Source of the DNA: a virus
Virus record (IMG/VR): IMGVR_UViG_3300049215_000496
Span: 1 to 64,000 of that record
Length of the DNA: 64,000 bases
Direction: 5' to 3' (one strand)
The translations under genes were made by a program, and so were the position numbers. Positions 1-8,486 of the stretch are shown one piece after another. The notes under the pieces were generated by a model. The model saw nothing but the letters and a program-made list of their open reading frames with translations, made no database searches and was not told where the DNA came from. Each line of letters begins with the position of its first letter. Position 1 is the stretch's first letter.

Positions 1-189
1 CACGGTTGATCTCGTCGACGGGTTCGAGGCAGCGGCGCGACGCACCTCGACGCGCGAATCCGCGGCCAACGTTGTGATCGTAGCTGGTGGTGTTGATGGG
101 TTCTCGGCAACGCCTGCACGCACTGTGAAATCTGTGTCGCTTGCGAGCGTCGTCAGAGTCGCTATTGGTGTGGATTCGTTCGTTGCCAC
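1..189 (-). CDS. Leucine-rich-variant/HEAT-like repeat protein, fragment at window edge
   Basis: The frame runs off the left edge. Two tandem units of about 26 residues can be read, each with V-A-x-N-x-S-T-P, then an L-x-x-L-A core, then D-x-x-x-V-R. This is the spacing of bacterial leucine-rich-variant or HEAT-like helical repeats, which usually bind proteins. A further unit is readable at about 190-259 but in another frame, after the methyltransferase stop. The gene is therefore either broken by a small indel near 190-195 or starts at the GTG at 189. It follows the leftward sugar operon. I cannot assign a specific role. Confidence 0.4.
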   Translation of the reverse strand, partial: MATNESTPIATLTTLASDTDFTVRAGVAENPSTPPATITTLAADSRVEVRRAAASNPSTRSTV

Positions 190-259
190 GCGTAGCCGAA
201 CGAACCGTGACGTTGGAATCTGATGCGAGATTCGCAAGCATGGTCGCGTTCTTGGTTGC

Positions 260-814
260 TCATGTCGCCACGTTTGAGTAGGCGTCACCGTAGCACCCGT
301 TGGCCCCGTCTAGGTGCGTGACCGTGCCCAGCCGTCCGATCCAGCGATCGAGATCTTCGGCCACGAGCATGTGTGGGTGCCCCTCGTGTGGCGGGATGTT
401 CACCCATTCGAAGATGCGCAAGACCGGAGCTGCGCGTCGCGCGTTGGCAATCACCTTGGCCGGGTCCCGGACGTGCTGGAGCACGTTGTAGATCCACACT
501 TCGTCAAAGCTGTTGTTGGCTTCGATTTCTTCGCCGCTTTTGGTTGAATGTGCGATCCCGTGGGTGTTGTAACGGGCACGCACCCACGCAGGATGCTGGT
601 CCATCAGGGGGTCAACTACCGCGCCGTAAACGAGATTGATCGTCTTGAGGAGCATCGACACGGGGCCTCCACCGATGTCGAGTATCGATTTTGCGCGAGC
701 ATCGAACGAGAAGTGCACGCGTGGAATTCTCATGAGGCGTGCGTACTCGTAGTGCTTTTGCTCTTCGTCGAAGGTGTTGGCGCAGTCGGCCCAGTAGGTT
801 AACAGGTCACGCAT
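260..814 (-). CDS. SAM-dependent methyltransferase (class I), small
   Basis: A 184-residue class I methyltransferase. The SAM-binding loop is visible as ILDIGGGP near residues 43-50, followed by an acidic strand end and a FDEVWIYNVLQHV segment typical of motif II to III in methyltransferase-11/23 proteins. The start codon overlaps the stop of the upstream glycosyltransferase by one base (TGATG), so the genes are translationally coupled in the operon wlbA-like, glycosyltransferase, methyltransferase. The context suggests a sugar or glycan substrate, perhaps capping a glycan chain; this is inferred from neighbours only. Confidence 0.8.
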   Translation of the reverse strand: MRDLLTYWADCANTFDEEQKHYEYARLMRIPRVHFSFDARAKSILDIGGGPVSMLLKTINLVYGAVVDPLMDQHPAWVRARYNTHGIAHSTKSGEEIEANNSFDEVWIYNVLQHVRDPAKVIANARRAAPVLRIFEWVNIPPHEGHPHMLVAEDLDRWIGRLGTVTHLDGANGCYGDAYSNVAT

Positions 815-1773
815 CAGGGGCGCTCCCCAAGGGCAGGGGGCGAGAAAACACGCGGATCCAAACTATCACGGCCGATAATGATACCCGTTCCGGGTGTTCC
901 TGTTGATCCTGTGAAACTGCGCCAATCTTCAATCACATTTTCCCACGTTCTCGTCGCACGTACGGCAGCGCGAATGCTGGCGCACTTAGCTCTGAACGCG
1001 CCGACATCGCGGCAATAATGCAATAGTGTGTTTGCTACGAACGGCACGAAACGCTCTTCGTTCAGGGGGGCCAAAATTCCCATTCCTGCCAGGCACAATT
1101 GCGGGAAGTCTCCAACTGGGGTGCCGATTACTAGTCTTCCAGACGCAGCCGCTTCGTATGGGGGCATAGCGCCTCCCTCTTGGAGGGATGACATCACAAG
1201 AGCGTCAACGCTGGCATAGAATGCCGGCATCTGAGCACGTTCCAGGCCGAGAGCTATTTTGAAGTCTAGGCCGGCGCGTGCCGCGGCTGCGCGCGCGAGG
1301 GCACCACGTTTGATTTCTACCGTACCGTACTGATTCATTCGCTCCATGTTTGCAGCGTATCCCACCACACGCAGTTGTGCGGGCATAGGCATGGTGTAAG
1401 CGTGTACGTCTATTCCCTGGCGCAGCACGGTTGGTATGCGCGTAAGTCCTAATGTGAGCGCCGAACTCACGAGCGAATCAGACACGGCCCCGAGACCTGC
1501 ATATGCAGCATACTGTGGGTCTTCTTTGAAAACTTGGATCAGATCATGCTCGGCGTGGAGGCATACAAGAATTTTGCTTCGCGGAATTCCACAACCTGTC
1601 AGGTATCTGACACCATCCATTGGAAGCGTCAGAATGCGATCGTACTGCGAAAATATCCCCGGGGGGAACGTGCTTCTGGACCATTCGATCAGATCCGCAC
1701 CGATGTGATGTGCTACGGATCTGTACAATTGGCCAATTGACCAGTTTGTGTCACAGAAAATTGCAATTTTCAT
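814..1773 (-). CDS. Glycosyltransferase, GT4-like (GT-B fold)
   Basis: A 319-residue GT-B type glycosyltransferase. The C-terminal half carries the family signature: a serine-rich strand, then EGGAMPPYEAAASG, which gives the E-x7-E donor-binding pattern, followed by a VIGTPVGDF strand. The N-terminal Rossmann half is divergent. The start overlaps the upstream dehydrogenase stop by four bases (ATGA). It probably transfers a nucleotide-activated sugar, plausibly the one the neighbouring dehydrogenase helps to make. Acceptor unknown. Confidence 0.8.
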   Translation of the reverse strand: MKIAIFCDTNWSIGQLYRSVAHHIGADLIEWSRSTFPPGIFSQYDRILTLPMDGVRYLTGCGIPRSKILVCLHAEHDLIQVFKEDPQYAAYAGLGAVSDSLVSSALTLGLTRIPTVLRQGIDVHAYTMPMPAQLRVVGYAANMERMNQYGTVEIKRGALARAAAARAGLDFKIALGLERAQMPAFYASVDALVMSSLQEGGAMPPYEAAASGRLVIGTPVGDFPQLCLAGMGILAPLNEERFVPFVANTLLHYCRDVGAFRAKCASIRAAVRATRTWENVIEDWRSFTGSTGTPGTGIIIGRDSLDPRVFSPPALGERP

Positions 1774-2627
1774 CGCACGGGATGATACCGCAATCGGTGT
1801 GCTAGCTCCACCGCAGGGCGCGCGTCCGCAACAGTGAATCCTCGTCCAGCAAGCGTGTTTTCGTACACGTTCTTGTGCAGGTCTCGAAAGCCCCCGGAGA
1901 ATTCGATGCTGGTGTTGTTGTTTATGGTGATCCGTTGAGTCAACGGGCCGCGCGTGGACAAGTGCCAGCTCACGTCTGCGTTTTGCAGCACGAGTTCTCC
2001 GGAGGCTGCGTCATCCATGCGTTTCGTCACGCGGACAGCTTCCACCGGACCGTACAGCCATAGCAGCAGATCGAGTAGATGAATCCCGATGTTCGTGATC
2101 AGGCCGCCCGACTTCTCGATGTCGGCCTTCCAAGAGTGCTGGTACCACCGACCGCAGGGGGTGTCATAGATCAATTCCACTGCGTGCCGACGCGTGCTTG
2201 GGCGCGCTTTGAGCGCTTGCAGCTCCGGGTGCAATCGCAGTTGCAACACGGTGTACGCACGGTGTTCTGCCGTCTCGGCCTTCTCGATGGCGTCCAGGTT
2301 CCACGGAGACAGCGCCAGCGGTTTCTCGCAGATCACGTTCGCGCCGGCCCGCAGGCCCATGATCGTGTGTATGTCGTGCAGGTGGTTCGGCGAGCACACG
2401 GACAGCCAGTTGATACCGTTGCCTTCACGTTGCAGCTTCAGTAAGTGCCGTTCGAAGCGTTCAGGCTCGGTGAAGAAGTCTGTGTTGGGGTTGTACTGGT
2501 CGAGAATCCCAACAGCGTCATGCGGGTCGAGCGCCGCGACAAGCAATCCCCCAACGTGGTCAATCGCGTCGAGGTGCCGCGGGGCCACGAAACCTGCAAC
2601 GCCTGTGATTGCGAAATGGGGGACCAT
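1770..2627 (-). CDS. wlbA: UDP-N-acetyl-2-amino-2-deoxyglucuronate 3-dehydrogenase (WlbA/WbpB-like)
   Basis: A Gfo/Idh/MocA oxidoreductase of 285 residues that matches the WlbA/WbpB subgroup closely. Visible features are the N-terminal GVAGFVAPRHL nucleotide-binding start, DPHDAVGILDQY, the CEKPLALS catalytic lysine motif, a TNIGIHLLDLL segment and a C-terminal LAGRGFTVADAR. WlbA oxidises C3 of UDP-GlcNAcA, the second step toward UDP-GlcNAc3NAcA and UDP-ManNAc3NAcA. The enzyme for the first step lies at 39229-40554. I chose the ATG at 2627 because the family starts a few residues before the VAG motif; longer starts to 2729 are open but would overlap the divergent gene. First gene of a leftward operon. 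Confidence 0.85.
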   Translation of the reverse strand: MVPHFAITGVAGFVAPRHLDAIDHVGGLLVAALDPHDAVGILDQYNPNTDFFTEPERFERHLLKLQREGNGINWLSVCSPNHLHDIHTIMGLRAGANVICEKPLALSPWNLDAIEKAETAEHRAYTVLQLRLHPELQALKARPSTRRHAVELIYDTPCGRWYQHSWKADIEKSGGLITNIGIHLLDLLLWLYGPVEAVRVTKRMDDAASGELVLQNADVSWHLSTRGPLTQRITINNNTSIEFSGGFRDLHKNVYENTLAGRGFTVADARPAVELAHRLRYHPVR

Positions 2628-2682
2628 GTGAGAAGGGCAATAGTAGTTGATCTGGTGCCAACAATCTAGCATCATCCGATTC

Positions 2683-4788
2683 GTGCGCATCGTCGTTCTT
2701 GACTCAACGGCCGTTCCGGGTGTCGTCACAGGGCCGGGCGCACCCGCTTACTTCTCACGGTTCGTTATCGAGCACCTTCGCCAGGAGGGCCACGACATAT
2801 CGATCGAAGCCGCGTTCGACGAGAAGACGTGTGCCGAGGCGGATGCGGTCTGGACGGAGTGGTGCAACGAGGAGGCGTATCAAGCGGCCGAATCAGGCGT
2901 GTGCAAGAAGCTCGTGATCAGGATGCGGGGGTACGATGCGTGGGGGCCGCTCGACAAGCTTGCGTGGGAAAACGTTGACCAGTTGGTGCACGAGAGCCCG
3001 TTTCTGAAAAACCTGACCAACCACGTGCCGATAAATCCCGCACGCGTGCACGTGATCCCGAGTGGTGTTGATCTCGACAACATCGTGTTCCGGAAAAGAC
3101 ACACGGGTCCAGTTGTGGCCTTGGTTGCGCGAGCAATCGCGGACAAGGGATATCAGCTGGCGTTCGAGTGGGCGCGGCAGCGCCCCGATATTCAGCTCCA
3201 CGTAGCACTGGCACTCGCAGAAGCGAATCCTCGGCTCACCATATACTTGCAGCACACGAAGCCAAAAAATGTGACGATTCACGCTACGGTTGACACTGTA
3301 AAGTGGTTGGATGAGCTGGATGCCAACTTTCTGTTGAGTGCGTCGAACTGGGAGACGCTTGGGTACACAATAGTCGAAGCCATGGCGTTAGGGATCAAGC
3401 CATTGATACACGACACGCCAGGAGCGGAACGTAACTGGACGAAGTTCCCGTTGTGGCGTGATTTTCAACAACTCAACAATCTGATGGTCACAAACTACGC
3501 TTCTCAAGCATACCGAGATTACGTAGAGGAATTTTTGAACGCGCGTACGCAGAACAATGTGTTTGCAGATCTCATTCTCGCTTCATCCACGCGGGTCACA
3601 CCTGCTGTAGAAGACATACGCAAACGACAGTACGCGTATCGAAACACTGTGTTGAATGCCGCACGGGCTGTTGAACTCTCCGGAGCAGTGGATCCCGTTG
3701 CGGATCTCGTGACGAACTTCCGCGCACAATCTGTGCCTCACAGCATAGCATCAGACGAGCGCTACGGGGCCGCCTTGATGCTATCCGTGGCGTACTTCAA
3801 TCGAGGGGACTACGCCAACGCGAATGTGTGGGCTTGCCGAGCGCTGTTGGACTTTGCCCGCCCGGATGCGTTTTGCCTGCTGGGCGAGATCGCCGAAGCG
3901 CGTGACGACATCGAGGAGGCTGTGCGTTGGTACAAGCTGGCGTGTACTGCCGAAGACGTGCCGCAGCGCTATCGGATCGGTCCGTTAATCGACGGGCGCC
4001 ACGAACGGTTGAGAGCCCTGCAGGATTGTGCCAAACCGAGGCTGCTGCCCGCACCGCCGCCAAGTACATACCATGTCATAGTGACGGTGCGAAATGGCGT
4101 TAAATGGATCGATCGTTGTCTGGCGTCTATCAGGCAGCAGCAGCTCACCAACTGGCGTTGTATTGTAGTCGATGACGCATCAACAGACGGAACAGACGTT
4201 TTTGTTGCATCCTACTGCTGCGCTGATACCCGGTTCCAACTTGTGCGCAACAGCGAGCGCAAGTGGCAGGCCCGTAACACAGTTGAAATTGCCAGAACAG
4301 TGCACGACGCCGAAGACGTTGTGATTCTTGTGGACGGTGACGATTGGTTCGCCGATGCCACAGCCTTCACGCGCATTGATGAAACTTACAGGTCCGGTGC
4401 GTGGATGACCTACGGCAACGTCGTCGAAGCTGTTGGACGTCCAAGTGTTTGGGCACCGTATCCGCAACGGATTGCACGGGTCGGGGCGTTCCACGAATGG
4501 GCTTGGTGCGCGACGGCACCGCGCACGTTCAAGCGTTTTCTGCTTGACGGACTGCCGGATGCGGCCTTCATGCTCGCCGGAGCATGGCCTAAACTGGCAG
4601 GAGATGTAGCCGTCGTGTTGCCGCTTCTCCAACGAGCATGCGAGCGTGCTGTACCGATCACTGACGTGATCTACGTCTACAACACAGGCACGTCGGACAA
4701 CGATCATAAGGTTGATCCGTACGAACAGGTGCGTGTTAGAGATCTGCTTTACGATCGGCCGCCGCAGGCCCGGTTGGAGCGGAGCTAG
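2683..4788 (+). CDS. Bifunctional glycosyltransferase: GT4-like domain, TPR linker, GT2 domain
   Basis: About 701 residues with two catalytic modules. Residues 1-290 form a GT-B domain with an ETLGYTIVEAMALG donor-binding pattern (E-x7-E). Residues about 350-440 are TPR-like helices (AYFNRGDYANANVWACRAL, then LLGEIAEARDDIEEAVRWY). The last 240 residues are a GT2 domain with HVIVTVRNGVKWIDRCL, VVDDASTDGT and a VDGDDWF metal motif. The TPR part is clearly related to the tail of the glycosyltransferase at 6091. The GTG at 2683 is chosen because it leads directly into the first beta strand, leaving 55 bases to the divergent wlbA. The next gene starts three bases after its stop. Confidence 0.85.
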   Translation: MRIVVLDSTAVPGVVTGPGAPAYFSRFVIEHLRQEGHDISIEAAFDEKTCAEADAVWTEWCNEEAYQAAESGVCKKLVIRMRGYDAWGPLDKLAWENVDQLVHESPFLKNLTNHVPINPARVHVIPSGVDLDNIVFRKRHTGPVVALVARAIADKGYQLAFEWARQRPDIQLHVALALAEANPRLTIYLQHTKPKNVTIHATVDTVKWLDELDANFLLSASNWETLGYTIVEAMALGIKPLIHDTPGAERNWTKFPLWRDFQQLNNLMVTNYASQAYRDYVEEFLNARTQNNVFADLILASSTRVTPAVEDIRKRQYAYRNTVLNAARAVELSGAVDPVADLVTNFRAQSVPHSIASDERYGAALMLSVAYFNRGDYANANVWACRALLDFARPDAFCLLGEIAEARDDIEEAVRWYKLACTAEDVPQRYRIGPLIDGRHERLRALQDCAKPRLLPAPPPSTYHVIVTVRNGVKWIDRCLASIRQQQLTNWRCIVVDDASTDGTDVFVASYCCADTRFQLVRNSERKWQARNTVEIARTVHDAEDVVILVDGDDWFADATAFTRIDETYRSGAWMTYGNVVEAVGRPSVWAPYPQRIARVGAFHEWAWCATAPRTFKRFLLDGLPDAAFMLAGAWPKLAGDVAVVLPLLQRACERAVPITDVIYVYNTGTSDNDHKVDPYEQVRVRDLLYDRPPQARLERS

Positions 4789-4790
4789 CA

Positions 4791-5441
4791 ATGATCGTAC
4801 TGCGGAATCTTCTCACTCCGCAACAGGTGGCTAGCATTGCTACTGCCATAGCACACGGACCTTTCGTATCCGGTACGATGACGGAAGAATTGCGCGCAGC
4901 CGGAGTCAAATACAATTTGCAGTTGGCGCCTACCAGTCCCGCTGCAGCGCACGCCACAAACATGTTGATGCGATATTTGCAAGATTGCATATCGTTTCAA
5001 ACCGCTGTGTGGCCGGACGTCATAACACCCCCGATGTTCTGTCGGTACGAGACTGGAATGGAATACGGCGCGCACATCGACAGCCCTAGAATGCAAGATG
5101 TTCGCTGTGATGTTGCCGTCACCGTGTGTTTGAGTGATTCGTACAGTGGGGGCGAACTTGTTGTGGATGTGGATGGCGCATCTGTAACATGGAAAGGGTC
5201 CATTGGAGATTGTGTAGTCTATGCAGCTGACACCACACACATGGTCACGCCTGTCGGACACGGCGTGCGAGAAGTTGCTGTGTTTTGGGTACAGAGCTTA
5301 GTTCGAAATCCCGCGCACAGGCGTTTGTTGTTTGATTTGCGCACGGCTCTGGATGAAGCACAGCACGGAACCAACAACACACCAGCACACATTGCCAAGC
5401 TGGAGCGCATATATGCCAACCTTGTTCGTTATTGGATTTGA
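4791..5441 (+). CDS. PKHD-type 2-oxoglutarate/Fe(II) dioxygenase (YbiX-like hydroxylase)
   Basis: 216 residues with the full metal and co-substrate set of the PKHD hydroxylase family: AHIDSP gives the H-x-D pair (near residue 98), HMVTPV gives the distal histidine (near 152), and GVREVAVFW gives the 2-oxoglutarate-binding arginine. The enzyme would hydroxylate a substrate using iron, oxygen and 2-oxoglutarate. It is coupled to the glycosyltransferase before it and lies just before a virion-type gene. Hydroxylation of a virion protein or of a glycan is possible; the substrate cannot be read from the sequence. Confidence 0.82.
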   Translation: MIVLRNLLTPQQVASIATAIAHGPFVSGTMTEELRAAGVKYNLQLAPTSPAAAHATNMLMRYLQDCISFQTAVWPDVITPPMFCRYETGMEYGAHIDSPRMQDVRCDVAVTVCLSDSYSGGELVVDVDGASVTWKGSIGDCVVYAADTTHMVTPVGHGVREVAVFWVQSLVRNPAHRRLLFDLRTALDEAQHGTNNTPAHIAKLERIYANLVRYWI

Positions 5442-5600
5442 GCACTGCTGAATTTACAGCAAGTAGAATGTTTTGACGTACGCGGGGATTTATGGTTCAA
5501 ATTGAAGGCTGAAACACTGGTCTCTTGCCATGCTCGGGTACATGGCCTTTACAAACTTCCGTACCCTCGGGTGTCCCGCCCCGAGAAGAGGGCGTACAAA

Positions 5601-6086
5601 ATGTCTCAAACCCCGCGAAAAAGGCTGTACTTCGATTTCCGGTTGGGGAGTCTTCAGGATGAGGGCGGATCTTTCACTCGCCGCATCTTCAACTGTACGC
5701 AATTCACCGCGGGCACGCCCGGAGACCGCTACGGTGGGCTGCTTCAGGCACTGGAGTCTCTAACGATTGGGTCGCTGCCCGCCATCAAGGCACAGCGTGC
5801 AGTGCGCGCATACGTTAACCTGACGTTTTCTGGCGCCTCCTCGGTAAAGGCGTTTCCGGTCACGGCCAATTTCATTGGGCCTACGCCAGCAAACGCTACG
5901 GGGCCGGTCCAGTTGTTGCCATACCCTGCGAATCCGATTCTCGCGGGCAGCGAGGCGATTTACGGCACTGCAGGGCAGTTGAGGCATTTCGCGGTGCTCG
6001 TGCGGCTCGCGCCGTCTGTCGCTTTCGCGAGCACGGAAATCGCCGGAACGCTGTTCGTGGATCGCATGCACACGGTCGAAGTCTGA
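5601..6086 (+). CDS. Small beta-rich protein, probable virion component
   Basis: 161 residues from the ATG at 5601; an open frame continues upstream to 5502 without a better start. No recognised domain. It begins with a basic segment, then alternates hydrophobic and polar residues with many Gly, Pro and Thr, as in small jelly-roll or decoration proteins. There is no membrane segment and no cysteine pattern. It is followed after four bases by a glycosyltransferase in the same direction. The structural role is inferred from composition and neighbours. Confidence 0.5.
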   Translation: MSQTPRKRLYFDFRLGSLQDEGGSFTRRIFNCTQFTAGTPGDRYGGLLQALESLTIGSLPAIKAQRAVRAYVNLTFSGASSVKAFPVTANFIGPTPANATGPVQLLPYPANPILAGSEAIYGTAGQLRHFAVLVRLAPSVAFASTEIAGTLFVDRMHTVEV

Positions 6087-6090
6087 CGCT

Positions 6091-7332
6091 TTGATCCGGG
6101 AGACTGTCAAGCTCGATTCCGTTGCGGATATACCGCCGCATCCTGTTCCACCCATACGGTTTGTGTTCGATGCCCTGGTAGTCCCTGTGAGCGAAGTTCG
6201 GCGTCGACTCGTCCCGTATGGGCGGTTGCGCTTTGCGTGCAATTCGTCGCAGGTGGTGGTTGCTGATCTTGCTCCGGGCGATCCGGAGCCGCTGCTTGTG
6301 GCACTCGATATGCTGGCGCGGAGTGATGCGGCGGGATTGGAGCGCGCAATCCTCAGCGCGCTGCCGTATGTCGACGAAATAGTAGTCGGTATCGATGCGC
6401 GCAGCGACGCGGCCACACGATCAATGGCTCAGCGCTATGCAGATGTCGTGTGGGAGTTCGGTGCGTCTGATTTGCATCTGACTGAGGAGCAGTGGCAGGC
6501 CAATAAAATTGATTTCGGGCGCGCGCGAAACCTGGGGCGAGAGCGGTTGCATGCACCGTGGGCGTTGATGATCGACACGGACGAGTATCTGCACGCTCCG
6601 GTGGACTTCCGTGCGCTTGCAAAAAATGCCGGGCAGTTGGGCGCGTACACTATTGTCGTTCGTGTCGGGCAGGGGGAACAACCAGATTGTCAGCGGTTTG
6701 CTCGATCAGAGTATCGCTGGTTCAAAGCGACACACAACCAATTGCTGTTCACAGCTCCCATCGGTACATCAGAAGCGATGATTGTGCAGGACACAAGTCT
6801 TCGATCCGAAAAGGAAATTGCCCGCAGAACTGCACAGCGCCAAGCCGGTGTAGAAGATCTGCGGCAGAACGCCGAGAACGGCGAAATCATCGAGCTGTTT
6901 CACTACGCCAAGCACATCGCGGGGGTAGGCGGAGATATAAACGAAGCTGTCAGATTGATCGAGGACTATCGACTTCGCTTGCCTGTGCACACGCTTGCCG
7001 TCGAACGGGCCTGGTTGGCTCTGCTGCTGGCATTTAGGTTTTATCAGGACGAGAAGGATCTTCGAAAAGCCGAGATGTGGGCCGTTCGTGCGCTGCTAGA
7101 CGGGCCGCACGTAGCTGCGTTTTGCCTGCTCGGAGACGTCGCCGAAGATGACGGTGATTTCGTGCGCGCCGAGCGGTGGTATCAGATCGCGTGTGCGACG
7201 GAGGACGATGCACGGGCCATGACTTGGCCTCAGTACACGGCGCAACGGTACAGCCGCTTGGCCGAGATCAAGCAGCGCCTGACGACGCCGCCAGCATCAG
7301 ATGCCCTCCGTGGCGATCCCGCACCTTGCTGA
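6091..7332 (+). CDS. GT2-like glycosyltransferase with C-terminal TPR region
   Basis: 413 residues from a TTG start at 6091, just after the previous stop. Residues about 70-190 resemble a GT-A domain: MLARSDAAGLERAIL, VDEIVVGIDARSD, and a metal-binding MIDTDEYL. Residues about 280-380 are TPR-like, and AAFCLLGDVAEDDGDF-type helices match the linker of the glycosyltransferase at 2683 closely, so the two share a module. The start is uncertain because no good Shine-Dalgarno is visible. The last 65 bases overlap the end of the convergent gene at 7268. Confidence 0.75.
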   Translation: MIRETVKLDSVADIPPHPVPPIRFVFDALVVPVSEVRRRLVPYGRLRFACNSSQVVVADLAPGDPEPLLVALDMLARSDAAGLERAILSALPYVDEIVVGIDARSDAATRSMAQRYADVVWEFGASDLHLTEEQWQANKIDFGRARNLGRERLHAPWALMIDTDEYLHAPVDFRALAKNAGQLGAYTIVVRVGQGEQPDCQRFARSEYRWFKATHNQLLFTAPIGTSEAMIVQDTSLRSEKEIARRTAQRQAGVEDLRQNAENGEIIELFHYAKHIAGVGGDINEAVRLIEDYRLRLPVHTLAVERAWLALLLAFRFYQDEKDLRKAEMWAVRALLDGPHVAAFCLLGDVAEDDGDFVRAERWYQIACATEDDARAMTWPQYTAQRYSRLAEIKQRLTTPPASDALRGDPAPC

Positions 7333-7666
7333 TCAGCATTCGAAGCTTTCCCGGATCACACGCGCGCGCGAACGCGTCGCCGTAAATCGCTTCAGCGTTC
7401 TCCAACAATGCCTGTGCGGCAGCCGCGTTCGACAGTCCTGTGGTCGCGTTGTCGCTCTGGTTTGCTCGTCGGATGTACCCTCGGATTTGGCGGATTTGCG
7501 CTTCAATGTGGGCAGACGTTCCTGGATCCGCGAATTGGGTCGGGTGTTGCTGCATGCGGACAGCGATATAGAAGATCCACGCGCCAAGCGCCACGCCCCC
7601 GAGCGCTCCGAGAACTGTCAACAGGACCTCCGTGGCCCCCCACGAGCGCGATTCGTTGTTTGCCAT
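7268..7666 (-). CDS. Membrane-anchored protein, IRQIRxY family, copy A
   Basis: 132 residues with one N-terminal transmembrane helix (residues about 13-36) and a helical C-terminal domain. The domain carries IRQIRGYIRRANQ, an alanine-rich LENAEAIYGDAF helix, and DPGKLRMLISKVRDRH. It is a tandem paralogue of the next gene and resembles 48077-48589, so this is a small family in this genome. It follows its twin without a gap and overlaps the convergent glycosyltransferase by 65 bases at its 3' end. A membrane-associated virion or lysis role is plausible; function unknown. Confidence 0.7.
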   Translation of the reverse strand: MANNESRSWGATEVLLTVLGALGGVALGAWIFYIAVRMQQHPTQFADPGTSAHIEAQIRQIRGYIRRANQSDNATTGLSNAAAAQALLENAEAIYGDAFARACDPGKLRMLISKVRDRHGGHLMLAASSGAA

Positions 7667-8044
7667 TTACGCAGCCCCCGGCAGTGCAAGCGCTCCGCTG
7701 TGGCGGTCTTGAACCTTCTGAATCAACGCGTAGAGCTTGTCCGTGTCACACACACGGGAAAAAGCCGCTCCGTACGCGGACCGTGCATCGTCGAGCAAAG
7801 CGCGAGCCGCACCGGCCTGCGCAAGCCCTTCGGCAGCGGATGAACTTCTGTTGGCGGCACGGATGTAACCTCTGATCTGAGCGATCTTGCTTGTCAGATC
7901 GGGGGGTGCGCCCGTATTGGCGTGTTCCTTTGAGGAGATCCGCCAGTAGATCCAAACGCCAAAGCCGACGCTGCCAAGCACGACGATCGCCGTCAGGATC
8001 GTCGTACCCCAATACGTGGTGCGCTGTTCCGCCTCCTCGGCCAT
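7667..8044 (-). CDS. Membrane-anchored protein, IRQIRxY family, copy B
   Basis: 125 residues, paralogue of the downstream gene. One N-terminal transmembrane helix (TILTAIVVLGSVGFGVWIYW) is followed by IAQIRGYIRAANRS, an LLDDARSAYGAAF helix and ALIQKVQDRHSG. It is the first gene of a two-gene leftward unit. The start is supported by a TATTCT element exactly seven bases upstream, which would give a leaderless mRNA. Function unknown. Confidence 0.72.
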   Translation of the reverse strand: MAEEAEQRTTYWGTTILTAIVVLGSVGFGVWIYWRISSKEHANTGAPPDLTSKIAQIRGYIRAANRSSSAAEGLAQAGAARALLDDARSAYGAAFSRVCDTDKLYALIQKVQDRHSGALALPGAA

Positions 8045-8051
8045 TCATGAC

Positions 8052-8057
8052 AGAATA
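8052..8057 (-). promoter_or_regulatory. Leaderless-type -10 element, TATTCT
   Basis: TATTCT, then seven bases, then the ATG at 8044. It is divergent from the element at 8089, so 8045-8101 is a two-way promoter region. Confidence 0.55.
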
Positions 8058-8088
8058 CGCCGTGATAGGCTACGCCTGCAAGGTCTGG

Positions 8089-8094
8089 TACCCT
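8089..8094 (+). promoter_or_regulatory. Leaderless-type -10 element, TACCCT
   Basis: TACCCT, seven bases, then the GTG start at 8102. No convincing -35 hexamer. Confidence 0.5.
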
Positions 8095-8101
8095 CGTTGT
8101 A

Positions 8102-8482
8102 GTGCCGCAGATCGAACTTTTCAACAAGCCGCTGACGGGGGTCTTTCAGCCATCCAAGCCCTTCATGCTGGTCAACGGGCTAGCCGTTGTCGATTTCGCG
8201 TTAACCGTGACGGTTTTGGCGACGGTGGAGTGGTACTACGAACTGACTTCGGATCCTCCCAGCACTGCCGCATGGTTTCGGGAGGTGGCCGAGGAGAGCC
8301 CCGCGGCAGGCGTCGTCGTATTGACACCGCTGGTCAGAAAGTTTTTAAACTTGGTACCTGGCGCGTACTTGTTGGATGTACAGAGCGCGAAGGCGCACGA
8401 TTTCTGCAGATTGCAGCTCCGCGTGTCGGTTGGAGCCGCACAGGCCAAGGTCGTAACGCCCACAGGCTTGCCCGCGTCGTGA
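8102..8482 (+). CDS. Beta-rich virion-type protein, WFREVAEE family, copy 1
   Basis: 126 residues from a GTG start that sits seven bases after a TACCCT element. It contains an alternating-strand segment ending VEWYYEL, then AAWFREVAEESPAAGV and LVRKFLN, then a LLDVQSAKAHDFCRLQLRV strand pair. The same order occurs in 47109-47504 (VIEWYLE, PWFREIAEED, HFLDAEF), so the two are paralogues, probably single beta-sandwich subunits. The gene lies directly before the first large fibre, so it may be a fibre base or capsid decoration protein. No named family recognised. Confidence 0.65.
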   Translation: MPQIELFNKPLTGVFQPSKPFMLVNGLAVVDFALTVTVLATVEWYYELTSDPPSTAAWFREVAEESPAAGVVVLTPLVRKFLNLVPGAYLLDVQSAKAHDFCRLQLRVSVGAAQAKVVTPTGLPAS

Positions 8483-8486
8483 TCCC

